The notes: generated from the sequence alone by a model not told the origin. A stretch of DNA of 64,000 nucleotides from Collinsella sp. (GCA_019419545.1 DXZT01000030.1:62001-126000), one strand, 5' to 3'; positions 34,254-44,949 are shown, counted from the first letter of the stretch. Numbers and translations are program-made.

Positions 34254-35003
34254 ATGGCAGGCTCCCGGACATATCGCACCAAGGTGCTCGTCCTCGACAA
34301 GACGAAGCTTAAAGAGACGGACCTGATCCTGACGATGCTTGACGAGCGGGGTCGGCAGGTTCGTGCCGTGGCAAAGGGCGCCCGCAAACCCGGTGGGCGC
34401 CTGGCTGCGCGCTGCGAGCTGTTCTGTACCGTCGATATGCTGCTCGCGCATGGACGGTCGCTCGACGTGGTTTCCCAGGCCGAGCTTATGGAGGCGCCGC
34501 TCAGCGCTACGCCCGATTACGAGACGACCTGCGCCGCAAGCGCGATCGCCGAGGTCGCGCGCGTATGCTCGTTCGAGGACGCTGAGGACCCGTTTACCTT
34601 TGCCATCACGCAGCGAGCGCTTGCCCTGGCGGGCAGCGGGCTCGACACAGCGCACATGGATCTACTTGTGGCGGCATATGTCTTTAAGCTGCTGTCGCAC
34701 GTTGGCTATCGACCCGATTTTTCGGCCTGCGTGCTGTGCGGAGACCCCATGCTGTCGTATTTTTCAGCCCAGGCGGGCGGTCTCATGTGCGGGTCGTGCG
34801 CGTCGAGCGTTCCAGGTGCCGAACTGGTGTCGACCGGTGAGACCGCATGGCTGCGCGCCCTCATGTCCATGACCTTCGATGCGCTTTTGGCCGAGCGAAT
34901 CGACCCGCATACGGCGGCATTCCTGCTCGGGCTTTCGCATGTTTGGGCTGCGACGCACACCGATCAGCGCCTCCGCGCGATGGAATTCATGTTGGGTCGG
35001 TGA
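34254..35003 (+). CDS. recO: DNA repair protein RecO
   Basis: RecFOR-pathway mediator that helps RecA load on SSB-coated DNA. The 249-residue protein has the N-terminal OB fold (TYRTKVLVLDKTKLKETDLILTM), a helical domain, and zinc-finger cysteines in CVLCG and CGSC. It follows era by 15 bases, the usual order in Gram-positive bacteria. Confidence 0.92.
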   Translation: MAGSRTYRTKVLVLDKTKLKETDLILTMLDERGRQVRAVAKGARKPGGRLAARCELFCTVDMLLAHGRSLDVVSQAELMEAPLSATPDYETTCAASAIAEVARVCSFEDAEDPFTFAITQRALALAGSGLDTAHMDLLVAAYVFKLLSHVGYRPDFSACVLCGDPMLSYFSAQAGGLMCGSCASSVPGAELVSTGETAWLRALMSMTFDALLAERIDPHTAAFLLGLSHVWAATHTDQRLRAMEFMLGR

Positions 35004-35027
35004 TGATGCGCAGGCGCGGGCTGCTTG

Positions 35028-35036
35028 TGGTAACAT
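35028..35036 (+). promoter_or_regulatory. Putative promoter of rpsO
   Basis: TGGTAACAT is an extended -10-like sequence about 105 bases before rpsO. The remaining leader (about 95 bases) has room for autoregulatory structure, but I could not define one. Confidence 0.4.
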
Positions 35037-35141
35037 ACCGACCTGTTGGTACCTCGACCTTGGTTGTTCGCTCCACCGGCGGCTTCCCAGTCCGAGGCGA
35101 ATCGAGTCGCCCGTGGGCGACGCAAAACGAAAGGTGAAACA

Positions 35142-35420
35142 ATGACTGTTTCCAAAGAGCGCAAGGCGGAGCTGACTGCCCAGTTCGGTAACACCCCGGT
35201 CGACACCGGCAACCCCAAGGTTCAGGTCGCCATCCTGTCCGAGCGCATCAAGGAGCTGACCGAGCACATGAAGTCCCACCAGAAGGACTTCCACACCCGT
35301 CGTGGCCTGCTCATGCTCGTCGGCCGTCGTCGTCGTCTTCTCTCCTACATCAAGAAGAACGACATCGTCGAGTACCGTGAGCTCATCAAGGCTCTGGGCA
35401 TCCGCGACAACATCCAGTAG
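35142..35420 (+). CDS. rpsO: 30S ribosomal protein S15
   Basis: A 92-residue S15 that binds the central domain of 16S rRNA. The segment SHQKDFHTRRGLLMLVGRRRRLLSYI is characteristic. ATG 35142 follows CGAAAGGTG. The neighbouring pnp gene is a widely conserved rpsO-pnp pairing, but a terminator lies between them here. Confidence 0.96.
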   Translation: MTVSKERKAELTAQFGNTPVDTGNPKVQVAILSERIKELTEHMKSHQKDFHTRRGLLMLVGRRRRLLSYIKKNDIVEYRELIKALGIRDNIQ

Positions 35421-35435
35421 GATTTGTACATGCTA

Positions 35436-35466
35436 AGAGCGTCCTGCGCAGCGGGGCGCTCTTTTT
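35436..35466 (+). terminator. Rho-independent terminator after rpsO
   Basis: A 9-bp stem with one G-T pair (35436-35444 / 35454-35462) is followed by TTTTT. It lies between rpsO and pnp, so read-through may be partial. Confidence 0.8.
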
Positions 35467-35533
35467 GTGTAAGGGCGCGAACAATCACGCTCTGAAGCGT
35501 GGCGGGGGCAGGGGGCCCGCGTCACATGAGAAG

Positions 35534-35556
35534 CCCGCAGACAAGGGGTCTGCGGG
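35534..35556 (+). promoter_or_regulatory. Hairpin in the pnp leader just before the ribosome-binding site
   Basis: A perfect 9-bp stem (CCCGCAGAC at 35534-35542, GTCTGCGGG at 35548-35556) ends five bases before AGGAG. PNPase in enterobacteria autoregulates through a leader hairpin; a similar role here is only inferred. Confidence 0.5.
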
Positions 35557-35569
35557 GTTAAGGAGAACA

Positions 35570-37816
<2,247 letters not shown>

Positions 37817-37839
37817 CAGCTCCACATAAGCAGTTCAAC

Positions 37840-37870
37840 AAGGGCGACTCCGCAATGGGGTCGCCCTTTT
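37840..37870 (+). terminator. Rho-independent terminator after pnp
   Basis: A 12-bp stem with one G-T pair (37840-37851 / 37857-37868) and loop GCAAT runs into TTTT. Its 3' strand from 37863 is also the outer end of the left arm of repeat A1, so the two hairpins compete. Confidence 0.88.
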
Positions 37871-38010
37871 GCTTGCGCCCGGGAGGGACGCATATGAAGT
37901 TTCCTGCTCTACAGTCCTGCGCAAGACGGAAAGCACATTAAGTGCTTTCCTTTGCGTGCGGAACTCGCGATAAACTTCATATGCGTCCCTCCCGGCGCAA
38001 GCAAAAGGGC
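37863..38010 (+). repeat. Long-hairpin repeat A1 (conserved core, private arms)
   Basis: Left arm 37863-37902 and right arm 37972-38010 are complementary over 39 positions with one extra C on the left. They enclose a 69-nt core (37903-37971). The core contains a 9-bp palindromic hairpin with loop ATTAA (37928-37950). The same core, inverted, occurs at 38167-38235 with 10 differences. Apart from the inner ATGAAGTTT / AAACTTCAT, the arms share nothing with those of A2. The outer left arm is the tail of the pnp terminator. No open frame is present. Confidence 0.8.
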
Positions 38011-38134
38011 TGGTTAATGCCGCTCGCTATTTAGTTAGACAGTCTATTCAGTAGTCAGATTACAGATCTGTAGATAGCCGCAGCAGCATCTTCCCAGATA
38101 AATCCGACCAAAATAAACCTGTCTCTATTTGGCA

Positions 38135-38267
38135 GGTTTCCCGTGGGGCGGGCACTGATGAAGTTTATCGCGAGTTCCGCACGAACAGGAGGCCACTTAA
38201 TGTGGCCTCCGTCGTGAGCAGGACTGTAGAGCAGGAAACTTCATCAGTGCCCGCCCCACGGGAAACC
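38135..38267 (-). repeat. Long-hairpin repeat A2 (inverted copy of the A core, different arms)
   Basis: Arms 38135-38166 and 38236-38267 are perfectly complementary over 32 bp. The core (38167-38235, 69 nt) is the reverse complement of the A1 core with 10 changes, six of which are three compensated pairs in the central hairpin (38188-38210). The arms have a GC-rich sequence unlike A1. The stretch between A1 and A2 (38011-38134) is AT-richer and holds only a small hairpin (38115-38139) sharing five bases with this left arm. rnj starts about 190 bases downstream. Confidence 0.8.
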
Positions 38268-38327
38268 GGCGGGATGGACCAGTTCAGATGGGGCTTTGAT
38301 GCATGGGTGGTCTGTTGGTGGGCAAAT

Positions 38328-38336
38328 GGGTATCAT
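38328..38336 (+). promoter_or_regulatory. Putative promoter of rnj
   Basis: GGGTATCAT is a -10-like sequence 120 bases before the rnj start and just downstream of repeat A2. No convincing -35 is seen. Confidence 0.4.
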
Positions 38337-38455
38337 ACTGTGGTTACTGCGTCGAATCTGTGATGCATGTTTGTACGTTCCCGGCGGTCGGTTTGCCAGA
38401 AGCGCCCCGTCGGTTGTTCCAGACCCGTTTCGAAGAAAGGAAACAACACTCACCT

Positions 38456-40126
38456 ATGGCAGCTAAAAAATCATCTCCCTTGAAGATCATCCCGCTCGGC
38501 GGCCTTGACGGCATCGGCAAGAACATGACGGTCTTCGAGTGCGGCGACGACATGGTGCTCGTCGATGCCGGCCTCATGTTCCCCGACGACTCCCAGCCCG
38601 GTATCGACCTGGTGCTTCCCGACTACACCTATGTTTTGGAGAACGAGGAGAAGCTCCGCGGTATCGTCGTCACCCACGGCCACGAGGACCACACCGGTTC
38701 GCTTCCGTATCTGCTGCAGGACCTCAACAATAAGGTGCCCATCTTCTCGAGCAAGCTGACGCTTGGCTTTATCGAGGGCAAGCTTTCTGAGTTCCGCATC
38801 CGCGCGCCCAAGTTCCGCGAGGTTAAGGGCGGCAGCCATGTCAACCTCGGCGGCATCTCGCTCGACTTCTTCTCGATGACGCACTCCATCCCCGGCGCTC
38901 TGGGCGTGTTCATTCGCACCAATCAGGGCACCGTTATGCACACCGGCGACTTTAAGCTCGATCAGACGCCCATCGACGGCGTCACGCCCGACTACGCCGC
39001 TATCAGCCGCTTTGCCAAGCAGGGCATCGACCTGCTGCTTTCCGACTCCACCAATGCCACGGTTCCCGGCTTTACCAAGTCCGAGGCCGAGGTTGGCCCC
39101 AATCTGCTGCACGCCATCAAGAACGCCCCGGGTCGCGTGTTCGTCGCGTCGTTCTCGAGCCATATCCATCGTTTGCAGCAGATCTGCGATGCCGCCCGCA
39201 AGTGCGGCCGTAAGGTCGTTGTGACCGGTCGCTCCATGCTCACTAACACCCGCGTGGCGCGTGAGCTGGGCTACCTCAACATCGACGATGCCGATATCAT
39301 CGATGCCTTCGATATCGATAACCTGCCCGACGACAAGATCGTCGTCATGTGCACCGGTTCGCAGGGCGAGCCGCTGTCGGCCCTGTCCCGCATGGCCAAT
39401 GGCGAGCACAAGACGCTCTCTATCCACGAGGGCGATACCGTCATCCTCTCGGCAACTCCTGTTCCCGGCAATGAGAAAGCCGTCCAGCAGGTTGTCAACA
39501 GCCTTGCTAAGCTCGGCTGCGACGTGTGGGATAAGAACCGCGCTCTCGTCCACGTCTCGGGCCACGGTAGCCAGGAGGAGCTCAAGCTCCTGATGGCCAT
39601 GGCTAAGCCCACGTACTTTATGCCGGTTCACGGTGAGGCCGTGCATCTGCGCGCCCATGCCCAGCTGGCTCGCAAGATGGGCATCAAGGACGATCATATC
39701 TTTATCCTCGATAACGGCGACACGCTCGAGATGCGCGGCGGTATCGTCAAACGCGGTACGCCCGTCGAGTCCGGCGTCGTCTACGTCGACGGCCTGCGTA
39801 TCGGCGATACCGACCCCATCGTCTTGCGCGATCGCCAGAAGCTCGCCAACGACGGTATGGTTACCGCTGTTGCCATCGTCTCGCTCAAGCACAAGAAGAT
39901 CGAGGCCATCGAGTTCTCGGGCCGCGGTGTCTCGTTTGCCATCGACGACCAGTTCTCTGAGGATGCCTCCGCGTCCATCATGAAGACGATCGAGAAGGGC
40001 AAGTTTAGCTTTACGAGCAGCGGTTCCGATGCCATTCGCAAGGCCGTGCGTGATTCGCTCTCCAACTTTATTTGGAGCCGTACGCGCACCCGTCCGATGA
40101 TCATCCCGGTCGTCATGGAGGTTTAG
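38456..40126 (+). CDS. rnj: Ribonuclease J
   Basis: Metallo-beta-lactamase/beta-CASP ribonuclease with 5'-3' exo and endo activity, a central enzyme of mRNA decay and rRNA maturation. The 556-residue protein has the zinc motif THGHEDHTGSLPY, then HTGDFKLD, the beta-CASP region (GSQGEPLSALSRMANGEH) and HVSGHGSQEE. ATG 38456 gives MAAKKSSPLKIIPLGGLDGIG. The purine-rich ribosome-binding site lies about 15 bases upstream, a little far. ftsK starts one base after the stop. Confidence 0.95.
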   Translation: MAAKKSSPLKIIPLGGLDGIGKNMTVFECGDDMVLVDAGLMFPDDSQPGIDLVLPDYTYVLENEEKLRGIVVTHGHEDHTGSLPYLLQDLNNKVPIFSSKLTLGFIEGKLSEFRIRAPKFREVKGGSHVNLGGISLDFFSMTHSIPGALGVFIRTNQGTVMHTGDFKLDQTPIDGVTPDYAAISRFAKQGIDLLLSDSTNATVPGFTKSEAEVGPNLLHAIKNAPGRVFVASFSSHIHRLQQICDAARKCGRKVVVTGRSMLTNTRVARELGYLNIDDADIIDAFDIDNLPDDKIVVMCTGSQGEPLSALSRMANGEHKTLSIHEGDTVILSATPVPGNEKAVQQVVNSLAKLGCDVWDKNRALVHVSGHGSQEELKLLMAMAKPTYFMPVHGEAVHLRAHAQLARKMGIKDDHIFILDNGDTLEMRGGIVKRGTPVESGVVYVDGLRIGDTDPIVLRDRQKLANDGMVTAVAIVSLKHKKIEAIEFSGRGVSFAIDDQFSEDASASIMKTIEKGKFSFTSSGSDAIRKAVRDSLSNFIWSRTRTRPMIIPVVMEV

Positions 40127-40127
40127 T

Positions 40128-42914
40128 TTGGCGCGCGGATCTGCACAAAACGCCAAAGGCAATAAGGCCAATAACCAACCGGCATCTGCTAAGGGTGCCG
40201 GTTCCCATCTGCGTGCCAATAAGGGCCACGAGGCCGACTTCGACGATTTTGAGCCCTTGGTCGAGCCCTCGGCCAACCGCGATATCGCCGGCGTGGTCAT
40301 CGCCGTTTTGGCGATTGCGTCCTTCATTGCCGTGATTTCGCCGGCGACCGCACCCGTTACGGCTGCGGTTGCCGGTTTCTACCACCTGGGCTTTGGTCTG
40401 GGCGCCTACGTGCTGCCGATCGTCATTTTGCTGTTTGCCGCCACGCTCTTTTTAGGTGAGGACTCGCCGCTCAACGCGCGCTCGGTCGCGGGCGGAGCCG
40501 TGGTCTTTATCGCCGTTGTCTCCATTCTTTCTCTGATGGTGCCGGGTACGAGCGACTCGTGTGACCTTATGTTCACGCCGCAAAATTTGTCCGCCTCGGG
40601 TGGCTACATCGGTGCGTTTATTGCGAGTGCGCTGCAGAATGCCCTGGGTAAGCCTATCGCGATGGTAGTCCTGTTGGGTCTTGCCGTCGTTGGTTTTGTC
40701 ATCATCGGCTTTTCTGTGGGTGGCGTGCTGCGCTCTGCTCGCGACCGTGCGGCCGATTTTGCCGAGCGCCGTCGTGCCGACGTCAACGCGAGCCCGTGGG
40801 GTGACGACGAAGCCCTGTCGGTGCCCGGCGTTGCCCGTCCGCACCTGAGCATTCTTCGTCAAAAGGGCTCCGATGCTGCCGTGACCACGGTCATGGGCAA
40901 CGATGTAGACCCGGTTTTGGACGATGACGACGAGGACGAGGATCTGTTTGTCGACGTGTCCGATGCCGTGGAAGCTGAGCGCGCTAAGACGACGCTGTTG
41001 CCGCGCCGCCATGCCAAGAAGGGCAAGGCTGCGCCCAAACTCAATACGAGTGAGCCCGACCCGTCTTGGTCCGAGAGCGAGATTGAGCTCACCGAGGGTG
41101 ATGACGAGGACGACGAGGACGACGAGGCTCCGATTGAGACCGCAAAGACAACTTTGCTGCCGCGTCGCCATGCAAAGCGCGACCAGGTAACCGGTCAGCT
41201 TTCGATGGAAGACGACCCCGATAAGATCGACGAGTCCGAGCCGCCGTTTGCCGTGAATCCTGTCTCGGCAGCACCTCAGATCCCCGACTTCTTGAAGCAT
41301 CCCAAGGTTGCCGATGCGCCTGCCTTGAGTGCTGTCGAATCGGGTGCGGCCAGCGATGGGGGAACGGACGGCGGCGCCGCAGATAACGAGGGCGAAGAAG
41401 AGGACGGCCTCAAACTTCCGCCACTTGAGATTCTGCATGCCAACCCGCAGTCGGCTTCCGCTGCGTCTTCGGACAAGGAGCTGGAGCAGACCGCTGAGTC
41501 ACTGCAATCCACCTTGCTTGAGTTTGGCCGCAGTGCCCGCGTGGTCGGCTGGATCGCCGGCCCCACGGTGACGACCTTTAAGCTGCAACCTGGCGAGGGC
41601 GAGCGCGTGAGCAAGATTTCGAGCCTCGAGGACGATATCGCGCTTTCGCTCGCAGCTCAGTCGGTTCGTATCTTTGCCCCGATCCCCGGCACGTCGCTCG
41701 TGGGTATCGAGATCCCCAATCGCAAGCGCCAGAACGTCAACCTGGGCGACGTGCTGCCCTATGTGAAGGGCGGTCCGCTCGAGCTCGCCATCGGCCGCGA
41801 TGCCGAGGGTACGCCGGTCGTCGCCGACCTCGCCAAGATGCCCCACCTGCTGATCGCCGGCACGACCGGTTCTGGTAAGTCGGTGATGATCAACTCCATC
41901 ATCACGACCCTGCTCATGCGCGCGCTTCCCGAGGACGTTCGCCTGATCATGGTCGACCCCAAGCGCGTCGAGCTCGCGGGCTATAACGGTCTGCCGCATC
42001 TTTACGTGCCTGTAGTGACCGAGCCCAAGCAGGCCGCGAGCGCTCTGCAATGGGCCGTGTCCGAGATGGAGCGTCGCCTGAAGGTCTTCGAGCGTCTCAA
42101 TGTACGTAAGATCTCGACCTATAACGAAAAGCAGGCCGCCGGCGAGTTTGAACATTACGATAACCCGCCGCAAAAGATGCCCTATCTGGTCATTATCATC
42201 GACGAGCTCTCGGACCTGATGATGGTCGCCGGTAAGGATGTCGAGGCCTCGATCGTGCGTATTGCTCAGCTGGGCCGTGCCGCCGGTATCCACCTTATCG
42301 TGGCCACGCAGCGCCCGAGCTCCAACGTGGTGACGGGCCTCATTAAGGCCAACATCACCAACCGCATCGCCTTTAACGTCGCCACGGGCATCGACTCGCG
42401 CGTCATCATCGACCAGATGGGTGCCGAAAAGCTCACCGGTTTGGGCGACATGCTGTTCTCCAAGGTCGACTGGGGCAAGCCTCGCCGTATTCAGGGCTGC
42501 TTTGTCTCGGACGATGAAATCAACGAGATTGTCGAGTTCGTCAAGTCGCAAAGCGAGCCCGACTACCATGAGGAGATCCTGTCGGCTGTGGCGCCCGCTT
42601 CCATGTCCATGGCGGGTGGCGGCATTGTCCGCACCGGAGTTGCCGAGCCGCAAGACGATGATCCGCTCATTTGGGAAGCCGCCCATATTGTGGTGGAATC
42701 GCAGCTGGGCTCCACATCTGGCCTGCAACGCCGCCTTAAGGTTGGCTATGCGCGCGCCGGGCGTATTATGGACATGCTGGAAGAAAAGGGTGTCGTCGGC
42801 CCGCCCGACGGTTCCAAGCCGCGCGAGGTCCTATTGGACGAGGAGGGGCTTGCCGCGCTGGAATCTGTCGACGCCGAGATGGCACGTGAAGATTGTGAGT
42901 TTGGAGGATTCTGA
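40128..42914 (+). CDS. ftsK: DNA translocase FtsK/SpoIIIE
   Basis: Septal DNA pump that segregates chromosome termini. The 928-residue protein has about four N-terminal membrane helices (50-70, 90-110, 120-140, 175-200), a long acidic disordered linker (220-450), the RecA-like motor with P-loop GTTGSGKS, and a C-terminal winged-helix gamma domain (LKVGYARAGRIMDMLEEKG). The linker repeats AKTTLLPRRHAK at 286-297 and 339-350. The start is TTG 40128, one base after rnj. The stop overlaps the next gene's ATG. Confidence 0.95.
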   Translation: MARGSAQNAKGNKANNQPASAKGAGSHLRANKGHEADFDDFEPLVEPSANRDIAGVVIAVLAIASFIAVISPATAPVTAAVAGFYHLGFGLGAYVLPIVILLFAATLFLGEDSPLNARSVAGGAVVFIAVVSILSLMVPGTSDSCDLMFTPQNLSASGGYIGAFIASALQNALGKPIAMVVLLGLAVVGFVIIGFSVGGVLRSARDRAADFAERRRADVNASPWGDDEALSVPGVARPHLSILRQKGSDAAVTTVMGNDVDPVLDDDDEDEDLFVDVSDAVEAERAKTTLLPRRHAKKGKAAPKLNTSEPDPSWSESEIELTEGDDEDDEDDEAPIETAKTTLLPRRHAKRDQVTGQLSMEDDPDKIDESEPPFAVNPVSAAPQIPDFLKHPKVADAPALSAVESGAASDGGTDGGAADNEGEEEDGLKLPPLEILHANPQSASAASSDKELEQTAESLQSTLLEFGRSARVVGWIAGPTVTTFKLQPGEGERVSKISSLEDDIALSLAAQSVRIFAPIPGTSLVGIEIPNRKRQNVNLGDVLPYVKGGPLELAIGRDAEGTPVVADLAKMPHLLIAGTTGSGKSVMINSIITTLLMRALPEDVRLIMVDPKRVELAGYNGLPHLYVPVVTEPKQAASALQWAVSEMERRLKVFERLNVRKISTYNEKQAAGEFEHYDNPPQKMPYLVIIIDELSDLMMVAGKDVEASIVRIAQLGRAAGIHLIVATQRPSSNVVTGLIKANITNRIAFNVATGIDSRVIIDQMGAEKLTGLGDMLFSKVDWGKPRRIQGCFVSDDEINEIVEFVKSQSEPDYHEEILSAVAPASMSMAGGGIVRTGVAEPQDDDPLIWEAAHIVVESQLGSTSGLQRRLKVGYARAGRIMDMLEEKGVVGPPDGSKPREVLLDEEGLAALESVDAEMAREDCEFGGF

Positions 42915-44425
42915 TGGCTGCACGCTTTGGTGACATGCTGCTCGAGCAGCGTCGCCGAATGGGCCTTTCCATTCAGCAGGTCGCCAACACCATCAAAATC
43001 AGGCCGCAGATCATCGAGTTTTTCGAGACCGGTAACTTTGCTTCGATGCCGCCGCGCGGCTATGCGCAGGGCATGATTTCGAGCTATGCTCGCTTTTTGG
43101 GCCTCAATCCGCGCGAGGTCGTCAATGCCTACTTTGACGACCTGATGGCATACGAACGCGAGACATCGCAGCAGGCCGGTCGTTTTCAGGACGCCGCCGG
43201 CTACGTCAATTCGCGTTCTTCGGTCGATAACGGGCGCTTCCTGATGGTTCAGGGCGGTCGTTCGACCCGCTATGGACAGCGTCCTCAGCAGGCCGGTTAT
43301 ATTACCGAGACGGGTTCGGGCGAGGAAATTCGCTCACAGCGTGACCGGTTCCGCAGTACGCCGATGCCCGAGGACCGTGCGCTTCCCGCTGCTCGCGGCG
43401 TGGCGCGTGACCCTCGTGCCGGCTACGGCGACGGCGGCTATTCCGATCGTGGCTACCGTGGTGTCTCTGCCGGTCGTGCTCTCGGTGGCTATGCGGACGC
43501 CGATACCACACAGGTGACGCCGCGTCTTCGCTCTCAACCACAGCCGTATGGCCAGCGCTCTTCGGCTCCGCGTGCGGGCCAGCGTGGCTATCAAGGCCGC
43601 GGTGAACTTGCGCCCCGCTCGGGTCAGCGCGGCCTTCAGGGCCAGGGTGGCTATCGTGGCCGTTCCGATAGCAATCGTGGTCGTATGCCTCAGGGAGGTG
43701 GCCGCAGCAGTTCCAGTCGTGGACGCGGCGGATCTCGTACTCCTCAAAACAACGGGCTCGATCCGCGTATCGTCTACGCTGGCATCGGTGCCGTGGCGTT
43801 GCTGCTGATCGTGCTCATCGTGGTACTTCTGCGCGGCTGCGCATCTTCGACGCCCGAAACCACGCCCGAGACGCCTGCTGCTACCAAGACGACGACCAAG
43901 AAGTCTTCTAAGAAGACCGAAACGGTCGACGAGGACGAAGACACCGATGAGGCGACGGATGAGTCGACCGGTTCGGACGCCACCAAGACGACGGCTAAAA
44001 AGGAAGAGAACGAGGCAACGAAGGTCAAGGTCTCCGTTGCCAAGGGAAAGACCGCGTGGATTGAGGTCAAGGTCGACGGAAAGTCGGTCTATGGCGCCCA
44101 GGCGACTGGCCCCTTTGAGCAGGAGTACACGCCCGAGTCCTCGATCGAGATCACCACGTCCAAGCCTTCCGATGTCACCGTTACCAAGAATGGCGAAAAG
44201 GTCCGTTACGATACCAAGACTTCGGGCGTGGCGCGTGTGACGATCACCGTTCCCAAGAAGGAGACGACCTATTCCGAGAATGGTGAAAGTTCTGATGGTG
44301 CCGACACCACCGACGGTACCGATACCACCGACGGCACCGATGCCCAGTCCACGGATGGCGCCGATGCCGCAACTGACGGTCAGACGCCCACCGATTCTAC
44401 CGACTATTCGTACGATAGCTATTAA
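42914..44425 (+). CDS. RodZ-like membrane protein with RG-rich linker
   Basis: A 503-residue protein with RodZ architecture: an N-terminal helix-turn-helix domain (5-75, MLLEQRRRMGLSIQQVANTIK), a long disordered region, one membrane helix (about 287-307), and an extracytoplasmic domain near 360-450 resembling DUF4115. RodZ links MreB to the wall machinery in rods; no mreB is in this window, so the partner is unknown. Residues 215-275 are dense in Arg-Gly repeats (GYQGRGELAPRSGQRG), and the C-terminus is a Thr/Asp/Gly tail with DGTDTTDGTD repeats. ATG 42914 overlaps the ftsK stop. Confidence 0.82.
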   Translation: MAARFGDMLLEQRRRMGLSIQQVANTIKIRPQIIEFFETGNFASMPPRGYAQGMISSYARFLGLNPREVVNAYFDDLMAYERETSQQAGRFQDAAGYVNSRSSVDNGRFLMVQGGRSTRYGQRPQQAGYITETGSGEEIRSQRDRFRSTPMPEDRALPAARGVARDPRAGYGDGGYSDRGYRGVSAGRALGGYADADTTQVTPRLRSQPQPYGQRSSAPRAGQRGYQGRGELAPRSGQRGLQGQGGYRGRSDSNRGRMPQGGGRSSSSRGRGGSRTPQNNGLDPRIVYAGIGAVALLLIVLIVVLLRGCASSTPETTPETPAATKTTTKKSSKKTETVDEDEDTDEATDESTGSDATKTTAKKEENEATKVKVSVAKGKTAWIEVKVDGKSVYGAQATGPFEQEYTPESSIEITTSKPSDVTVTKNGEKVRYDTKTSGVARVTITVPKKETTYSENGESSDGADTTDGTDTTDGTDAQSTDGADAATDGQTPTDSTDYSYDSY

Positions 44426-44451
44426 GCCGCTCGTACGCGAAAGGAAACATC

Positions 44452-44949
44452 ATGGCTAAAGATTCCAGCTTCGACGTCGTGTCCGAGGTCAATATGCAAG
44501 AGGTCGACAACGCCTTCCAGCAGACCACGCGCGAGATTTCCCAGCGCTATGACCTGAAGGATTCCGGCGCCACGATTGAGCTTTCGAAGGGCGACAAGCT
44601 CTTTACGATCAACGCCCCGGCCGACTTTGTCTCCAAGCAGATCATCGATGTCCTGAGCTCCAAGCTCATCAAGCGCGGCATCGACCTCAAGGCTGTTTCG
44701 TGGGATGCTCCGCAGGCGGCATCGGGCGGCACCGTGCGCGTGCTCGGCCATATCGTCGAGGGTATCGACCAGGCGACCGCCAAGAAGATCAACAAGGACA
44801 TCAAGGACCAAAAGCTCAAGGTCAAGGTGACCATCGAAGCTGACAAGCTGCGTGTTTCCTCTGCTTCGAAGGACGCGTTGCAGACCGTGATTCAGTTCCT
44901 GCGCGACCAGGACTACGGCCAGCCGCTGCAGTTCACCAACTACCGCTAA
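44452..44949 (+). CDS. yajQ: YajQ family cyclic-di-GMP/nucleotide-binding protein
   Basis: A 165-residue YajQ (DUF520) protein. The N-terminal AKDSSFDVVSEVNMQEVDNAFQQTTREISQRYDLK and C-terminal QDYGQPLQFTNYR are highly typical. Members bind nucleotides, in Xanthomonas cyclic di-GMP; the function in this organism is unknown. It lies 26 bases after the RodZ-like gene with an AAAGGAAAC site and 27 bases before rimO. Confidence 0.93.
   Translation: MAKDSSFDVVSEVNMQEVDNAFQQTTREISQRYDLKDSGATIELSKGDKLFTINAPADFVSKQIIDVLSSKLIKRGIDLKAVSWDAPQAASGGTVRVLGHIVEGIDQATAKKINKDIKDQKLKVKVTIEADKLRVSSASKDALQTVIQFLRDQDYGQPLQFTNYR

Noticed and set aside
37863..38267. Family A elements as ordinary Rho-independent terminators
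   Set aside because: They lack a T-tract after the stem, have 69-nt loops with internal structure, and pnp already has its own terminator.
37871..38300. CRISPR array between pnp and rnj
   Set aside because: There are only two copies of the repeat, in inverted orientation, with no regular spacers and no cas genes.
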